From assembly GCF_000972865.1 (NCBI RefSeq), contig NZ_CP011144.1, positions 186,001 to 250,000 of the forward strand: a DNA stretch of 64,000 nt. The letters run 5' to 3'. Position 1 is the stretch's first letter. Each line of letters opens with the position of its first letter. The DNA is from Pseudoxanthomonas suwonensis (GTDB lineage: Bacteria; Pseudomonadota; Gammaproteobacteria; Xanthomonadales; Xanthomonadaceae). Shown here in pieces: positions 59,386 to 64,000 of the stretch. The translations under genes were made by a program, and so were the position numbers. The notes beneath the pieces are model-generated. The model was not told the DNA's origin and did no database searches. It saw only the letters and a program-made list of their open reading frames with translations.

Positions 59386-61430
59386 GGCTCTCTTTCGTCG
59401 AAGTGGCCGGATTCCGCGGGTTCAGGAACAAGGTTCGTCTGGACTTACCTGACGGATTTGCTGTCCTCACCGGGCGAAACGGCGCGGGGAAAAGCACAAT
59501 CCTCGATGCCGTGGATTTCGCGCTTACCGGCACACTTAGCAAGTACGAAGTCAAGGGCGCGAAAGGTGGCGGCCTAGATGAGCACATATGGTGGGTAGGC
59601 GAAGGTGCTGCAGCTGAGCAGTTCGTTCGTATTGGCTTCACGGACAAGGAGGGCCGTGAGCTATCCGTGACCCGCAGCCGCGAGCGAGGACTTGAGCAGC
59701 CTTTGGAAGAAGTCGGAGGCTGGATTTGCGGCGACAACCTGCCGTCGCCCTCGTGGCCGGATGTCTTTCTGAAGACATCGCTGATTCGCGACGAGACTAT
59801 CGCGGCGCTGAGCTTGGATCTTCCCGAACAGGCACGCTTTGCCAGTGTGCGTGGCGCGATCGGAGGAATGACCGGTCAGGATCATAGTGAACGCATCGCC
59901 TCACTCGTTCGCGCGGCCAGTGCCGCTAAGGAAGCCCAGGAAAAGCGTGTAAATGATCTGCAAGCGGAGCTTGGCCGTACCTTGAGCGCTCTGACCGAGG
60001 CCAGGAGTATTGCCGAACGGCAGGAAGACACCGCCGCGGCCAGTCAATTGATAGCGCTCGTCGCTCCCGATATCGCAGGAAGTACTGCGCAGCGAGCTGA
60101 GGAACTCCGCAAGCGGTTGGCAAAGCGCCGACTGGACAACAACAATCTGACGGAATCCTTGGCGTTGGCCGAACAACTGGCCCGCGAGATCATCGAAGCA
60201 CGATCAGAAGATGCGCAAGGACGAGTCAAGGCTGCGACCGACGCGCTGAGTTTGGCAGAACGGACAAGCGAGCAGGCTGTCAGCCGCCTGGCGGCTGCCG
60301 AGGAACGTCTTGAGAAGGAGAGAAGCAACAACGACTTTGTATCGCAGATGGTGTCATTGCTGAGTCATGGCGAAGCGATCGGCTTACAGGACGACCACTG
60401 CCCCTTGTGCGCCGCAAATCGAACGCAGGACGAGTTCAATGCCGCCATTGCCGCTGCCCGGGCACGGCTGGACGAAGCGGGTGCGCGTGCTGCTGCGGCC
60501 GAAGACGAATGGAAGGTCGCCAAAATTGAAGCAGAAAAGGCAAACCTTGAGCATGTTTCGGCCCAAGCCACTGTTTCGACAATGACCGCGAAGCACGCCC
60601 GGGATGAAGAGAGGTTTGCATCGCTACAGGCCTTGTTCGCCTCCCACAACCTTCAGCTTGCAATCGACGACATCAACTCGGTTCGATCGGCGCTACTGGT
60701 TCATCGTGAGCAGACTGCGCAACTCGAACGTGCGGTTTACACCTTGGAAAGCTCGACCGCGCAGGATCGGGTTTCCTCACTTGAGGCGAATGCCGCCAAA
60801 CTACGTGCACTCATCGACGACGAGTCAATCAAGCTTTCATCGATCAACAGCACATTCGAGTCGACCAGACAAATAGATTCCGCATCGAAGACGGTCGTCA
60901 ATCAGATTCTTGCCGAGCAATTCGATACGGTGCTTCCACTGCTGAAAGAGCTATACAAAAGACTCCGACCGCATGCGGATTGGCGAGAGATTGAGACGGA
61001 TTTTGGCGGACGGGTTCGCGCGTCCTTGAACTTCACCGTAGGGGATGGACGGAATCCCCAGTTCCTGTTCAGCAGCGGTCAGCGGCGTGCGGCCGGACTG
61101 GCCTTTCTACTTGCGATCCATCTTTCCAGGCCTTGGTGCCGGCTACGAACATTGATGATGGATGATCCGATCCAGCATATCGATGACTACAGAGCACTCA
61201 ATATGGTCGAGGTACTTTCTGCCATACGCCGTACTGGACGCCAGGTTATCGTCGCAGTCGAGGATTCTGCACTCGCAGATGTGCTGTGCCGTCGCTTGCG
61301 TAGCAGCACGCTGCAGACCGGCATGCTGTTCGAGTTGAAGACTGATAGCACTGGATCCGCTGAGATCGGCGAGACCCGCACTATTTATCCTTTGCCGCGA
61401 GAAGTGCTGAAGGTCGCGCAGGCCTCCTAG
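59382..61430 (+). CDS. Rad50/SMC-like ABC ATPase of the defence operon
   Basis: A 682-residue ATPase. The N-terminal lobe has FRGFRNKVRLDLPDG and Walker A GRNGAGKST (31-39). Two coiled coils (about 170-325 and 350-500) flank a single CxxC, HCPLCAANRTQ (Cys340, Cys343), in the place of the Rad50 zinc hook. The C-terminal lobe has the signature FSSGQRRAAGLAF (563-575) and Walker B LMMDDPIQHIDD (591-602). Arms are much shorter than in Rad50, as in RecF- and Old-like defence ATPases and ABC-3C ATPases. It probably senses invading DNA or its ends and triggers the SIR2 protein; that part is inference. Confidence 0.87.
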   Translation: MRLSFVEVAGFRGFRNKVRLDLPDGFAVLTGRNGAGKSTILDAVDFALTGTLSKYEVKGAKGGGLDEHIWWVGEGAAAEQFVRIGFTDKEGRELSVTRSRERGLEQPLEEVGGWICGDNLPSPSWPDVFLKTSLIRDETIAALSLDLPEQARFASVRGAIGGMTGQDHSERIASLVRAASAAKEAQEKRVNDLQAELGRTLSALTEARSIAERQEDTAAASQLIALVAPDIAGSTAQRAEELRKRLAKRRLDNNNLTESLALAEQLAREIIEARSEDAQGRVKAATDALSLAERTSEQAVSRLAAAEERLEKERSNNDFVSQMVSLLSHGEAIGLQDDHCPLCAANRTQDEFNAAIAAARARLDEAGARAAAAEDEWKVAKIEAEKANLEHVSAQATVSTMTAKHARDEERFASLQALFASHNLQLAIDDINSVRSALLVHREQTAQLERAVYTLESSTAQDRVSSLEANAAKLRALIDDESIKLSSINSTFESTRQIDSASKTVVNQILAEQFDTVLPLLKELYKRLRPHADWREIETDFGGRVRASLNFTVGDGRNPQFLFSSGQRRAAGLAFLLAIHLSRPWCRLRTLMMDDPIQHIDDYRALNMVEVLSAIRRTGRQVIVAVEDSALADVLCRRLRSSTLQTGMLFELKTDSTGSAEIGETRTIYPLPREVLKVAQAS

Positions 61431-61462
61431 GGATCAACGGGCTCCTTCAATCCACAAGCTCT

Positions 61463-61873
61463 TCATCTTGCGGGAAGCATCAGATCCCGGTTGACCAGCA
61501 CCCTCACCGGGTGACCTACCCGCACCGTCAGCGTCGGCTGCAAGTAGACATCGTCAACGTGCAGGTAGCGGCCTTCACTGCATCCGTTCCCAGCCTTGTC
61601 CCAAACGACTGTCGCGGTTCCCGCCGACCGGAATGCCGCCCGCACCTCATCGTACGAACCGTTCCATGGCTCGTCGCCTCGCGTGACATCGGTTCCACCA
61701 GAACCATGAACAATCACGATTGCCGGATGCTTGCCTACGCCGGCCGGAAAGTCGATGAACCCTCTCAGGATGTTGTTGCCTGCAGTGAACTCGAAGGGTG
61801 TTGTGCCTGCGGGAATGGTGCAGTGTGATAGCGTTTTGCCCATAGAAAAGTCTTTGCAGTCTTGACCTTTCAA
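61463..61873 (-). pseudogene. Chimeric relic: alpha/beta-hydrolase start fused to TrbI tail
   Basis: A 136-residue open frame made of two unrelated parts. The first ~100 residues are the start of an alpha/beta-hydrolase (HPAIVIVHGSGGTD, then VVWDKAGNGCSEGRY) that ends before the nucleophile elbow. The last ~31 residues (VYLQPTLTVRVGHPVRVLVN then RDLMLP) resemble the C-terminus of the conjugation protein TrbI/VirB10. The join is near 61560. It is likely a deletion joint left by an integrative conjugative element. No function is expected. Confidence 0.65.
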
Positions 61874-61895
61874 GCATCCCGGAACCTTGATCGCC

Positions 61896-63542
61896 GTGAC
61901 TACAACCTCACCCGCGCCTCCCGTAGGACACTCGAATCAGAGGCTGGACATTTCCTACCTGGCCGCCATTAATGCCGCCGATCGCGCTCAACTGGTCGCT
62001 ATCTTCCCGGATCTCGCCGCCCTCGATTCGACACGGTTCTTGGCGTTACGGCCACTTCTGGACGGCTGCCCGGAGAGATTCTTTGACCGGAGCGCATACT
62101 CAATAATGCTGGATTGGCTCAAGGATCGTGATGCAACCAACAGAGGCACGCTGCAGGCATATCTGTCCGAGAACAAGGCTAGCCTGAACTCGGCCTTGCA
62201 TTTCCTAAGACAAGTCAACTCCGAAGATTGGCACGACGATCCGATCAAGGGTGGCGGTGACTATGAGGTCATGCGACTAATTGACAAAGTGGTCCATCCA
62301 GCCTACTTGCGTCTTACGGAAGCCGTACTGGCTCCCCTCGTTCGGATGCCCGCTCACTTCTCACTGCTCGATCGCGGCAAAGGCACCGAAAGACTCGACA
62401 TTTTCAATGTAGTTGAGGCGCTCTCCAAAACGGATTTCGCTGAATGCCTCAGACACTATCACCCGACCGTGCGCAATGGCATCGGTCATGGCGGCGTGAT
62501 CTATCGGAATAACAGCATTCGGTACCAGGACAAGAAAGGGGGCTCGGAGGAAATCGCGGCCCGGGACGTTGTTCGCTTGTTTGACGACATGCTTGACACC
62601 TGCAACGGCTTCGCTACGGCGTTCAAGGTATTTCTCCTCAGCCATAAGCAACATGGCTACACGCTGCCCCTTGAGCTGATGATCGAAGAACTCCGCGAAA
62701 GCACCCGTTCGCCATGGTGGTCGGTTGATAGCTGCATAGAATCTGAAGTTCCAGGTGGAGAACAGCTTCTGATCTACGCGAAGCCGGATTCGCGGCACGA
62801 GCTGAAGATCTGGTGGGCCTCGACGCACACCGCTATGGTCGCCGAGTCTCTGACGCCAGGCTACAAACGCTACTTCATACCCATGAACGCATCGAAAGAG
62901 TCTCTCGGCTTTGCGGCCTTTGACGGCAAGAAGCTGGAAGCGCTCAGATTGTCTGGCGCCCACCAGGTTCATCAGTACATCGGTGCATTCGAGGAGATTG
63001 GATTTTTCTTCCACCCGAAATCGACGCCACCTCGCATTCTGGGGCAAATCGAGACATTTTCTGGCATCGCGAAATCCCATAGCAGTCTCATCCGCACACA
63101 AATGCGCGATGCGATGAATTATCCGAAAATCGTTTGCCGAAATTCCGAGATCGAACGAAGATCTTGGAAGTCCCACCTGCGGGGAAAAGTGGTCATCACC
63201 ATCAGCGGAGGCCAGTCGATGTCGCAGGTTATCCGCAGGCACAAACGCCGCATCCTGCGAAAAGTAGCCACCGCGGCAAGATCCGGCCTGCCTCGTTTTG
63301 ACAGAGGACGATACGTCCCACTCGCCTTCGCGCACATCGACATCTATTGCGAGGATTTCCGGCGACGGCGCCTGGACGGGTTCGGCCTAGGGCGTCAACT
63401 CGTCTGCACTTTGCAGTTGCACCGGACAATACGGACAAGAACGATCAGGGTCATCGACATCCTCGATTCGACCGCGGAAGTTGCCGGAAGCTGGCGGATT
63501 GTATGGAACAAGCAGTGGCTTGCCAAAGGCGGCGCTTTGTAA
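61896..63542 (+). CDS. HEPN-motif protein of unknown function, possible defence effector
   Basis: A 548-residue protein that I do not recognise as a whole. The striking part is RHYHPTVRNGIGHGGVIY: RNGIGH fits the RN-x(3)-H (Rx4H) motif of HEPN RNases (Arg193-His198). The N-terminal 240 residues look helical; the C-terminal half is mixed, with a basic stretch RRHKRRILRKVATAARSG. GTG at 61896 is taken as start, with TTG at 61887 possible. The start lies only 22 nt from the divergent relic. HEPN proteins often act in abortive infection. Low GC matches the defence operon. Confidence 0.55.
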   Translation: MTTTSPAPPVGHSNQRLDISYLAAINAADRAQLVAIFPDLAALDSTRFLALRPLLDGCPERFFDRSAYSIMLDWLKDRDATNRGTLQAYLSENKASLNSALHFLRQVNSEDWHDDPIKGGGDYEVMRLIDKVVHPAYLRLTEAVLAPLVRMPAHFSLLDRGKGTERLDIFNVVEALSKTDFAECLRHYHPTVRNGIGHGGVIYRNNSIRYQDKKGGSEEIAARDVVRLFDDMLDTCNGFATAFKVFLLSHKQHGYTLPLELMIEELRESTRSPWWSVDSCIESEVPGGEQLLIYAKPDSRHELKIWWASTHTAMVAESLTPGYKRYFIPMNASKESLGFAAFDGKKLEALRLSGAHQVHQYIGAFEEIGFFFHPKSTPPRILGQIETFSGIAKSHSSLIRTQMRDAMNYPKIVCRNSEIERRSWKSHLRGKVVITISGGQSMSQVIRRHKRRILRKVATAARSGLPRFDRGRYVPLAFAHIDIYCEDFRRRRLDGFGLGRQLVCTLQLHRTIRTRTIRVIDILDSTAEVAGSWRIVWNKQWLAKGGAL

Positions 63543-63655
63543 CGGCTGAGAGGAATCACCGATCGCCAACCTTGCCGAGGGAAGTCACAAGTCCCTTCAA
63601 TCCGCCGTCGAGATGTTTGGCAGCCGCCAGAAAGTCAGCAAGGGGAAACAAGCTA

Positions 63656-63919
63656 ATGGTCAGTTTGCTCAAACGGGCTCGTGATGGTGCCTTCCAGCGT
63701 GGAGTCGTTTTAGGGTATTGGTGGGAGAAGCAGCCATGGCCGGCACGGCTGTATTCGGCAGGAGTCCTGGTAGCCCTGGCGGCATTCGTCTGCGTACTGG
63801 ACGGTATTACCTACCGCGGCGTGCATACGACCATCTTTGTCTTGGGCGCGCTGTTGCTGGCCATCGGGCTCGTGCTGGAGGGCTATTGGCTCGTCGACAA
63901 AGGCCTCGCGACACGGTAG
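63656..63919 (+). CDS. Small membrane protein of unknown function
   Basis: An 87-residue protein with a basic, aromatic N-terminus (LLKRARDGAFQRGVVLGYWW) and two membrane helices (LYSAGVLVALAAFVCVLDG and TTIFVLGALLLAIGLVLEGYW). AAGGGGAAA lies before the ATG at a workable distance. It follows the HEPN-motif gene after 113 nt of plain sequence. Possibly part of the accessory element; nothing points to a function. The last 81 nt of the window show nothing I can call. Confidence 0.6.
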   Translation: MVSLLKRARDGAFQRGVVLGYWWEKQPWPARLYSAGVLVALAAFVCVLDGITYRGVHTTIFVLGALLLAIGLVLEGYWLVDKGLATR

Positions 63920-64000
63920 GCGCCTGGCGCATTGCACGCTTTTCCGCGCTGGGATCTTCGCCTCGCCGGATGTCTGCCAGCATGTCCTTGGCGATCGCCC

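Noticed and set aside
1-64000. CRISPR array
   Set aside because: No evenly spaced short direct repeats with unique spacers were seen; the repeats found are palindromic intergenic elements.

Overview
The window looks like chromosomal DNA from a GC-rich gammaproteobacterium of the Xanthomonadaceae (Lysobacteraceae), close to Pseudoxanthomonas, Lysobacter or Xanthomonas. I infer this from the very high GC in the first 57 kb, the zwf-glk-pgl-edd-eda Entner-Doudoroff cluster, a LacI/TonB-receptor glycan locus, a MetX of the type that acts as serine succinyltransferase in this family, and many copies of an intergenic GTAGGAGC repeat. Genus cannot be fixed from the sequence alone.

Layout. 0-5 kb: lipoprotein export (lolC/lolD), the SDH flavinylation factor sdhE with a YgfX-like partner, and an MFS carrier. 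5-12 kb: a cytochrome bo3-type quinol oxidase operon (cyoABCD, no cyoE), a SURF1 protein, and a RegB/RegA-type redox two-component pair, overlapping or nearly so. 12-17.3 kb: succinate dehydrogenase (sdhCDAB) with an SdhAF4-like assembly factor, then divergent ygfZ. 17.6-25.4 kb: an unlinked MalK-type ATPase and the Entner-Doudoroff genes. 26.3-38.9 kb: one long leftward glycan locus running lacI, TonB receptor, GH144-like lipoprotein, sugar-binding lipoprotein, two permeases and a large discoidin/(alpha/alpha)6 hydrolase, with two LacI-type operators at its head. The importer lacks its own ATPase; the MalK-like protein at 17.6 kb is a candidate. 39.4-42.8 kb: scpA, scpB, rluB. 42.8-47.5 kb: small exported proteins, trxC, and a methionine-salvage-like transaminase/omega-amidase pair. 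47.7-55.1 kb: a complete ccmABCDEFGHI cytochrome c maturation cluster. 55.3-57.1 kb: metX and a cysteine dioxygenase.

From about 57.15 kb the character changes. A tRNA-Leu fragment broken at the end of its anticodon loop and an intact tRNA-Leu(CAA) are followed by lower-GC accessory DNA to the window end. It carries a compact three-gene operon with ATGA overlaps: a SIR2-type protein, a small protein resembling the middle component of ABC-3C systems, and a Rad50-like ATPase with a CxxC hook. After it come a chimeric relic (alpha/beta-hydrolase start fused to what looks like the TrbI conjugation-protein tail), a 548-residue protein with an RNxxxH HEPN-like motif, and a small membrane protein. 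I read this as a defence island on the remains of an integrative conjugative element. The SIR2/middle component/ABC operon is the most interesting system in the window.

Intergenic DNA is unusually structured. Besides the GTAGGAGC elements there are two nested inverted repeats that share a scaffold but have unrelated, perfectly paired outer arms, a cloverleaf-like element, MITE-like elements and one perfect 17-bp inverted repeat.
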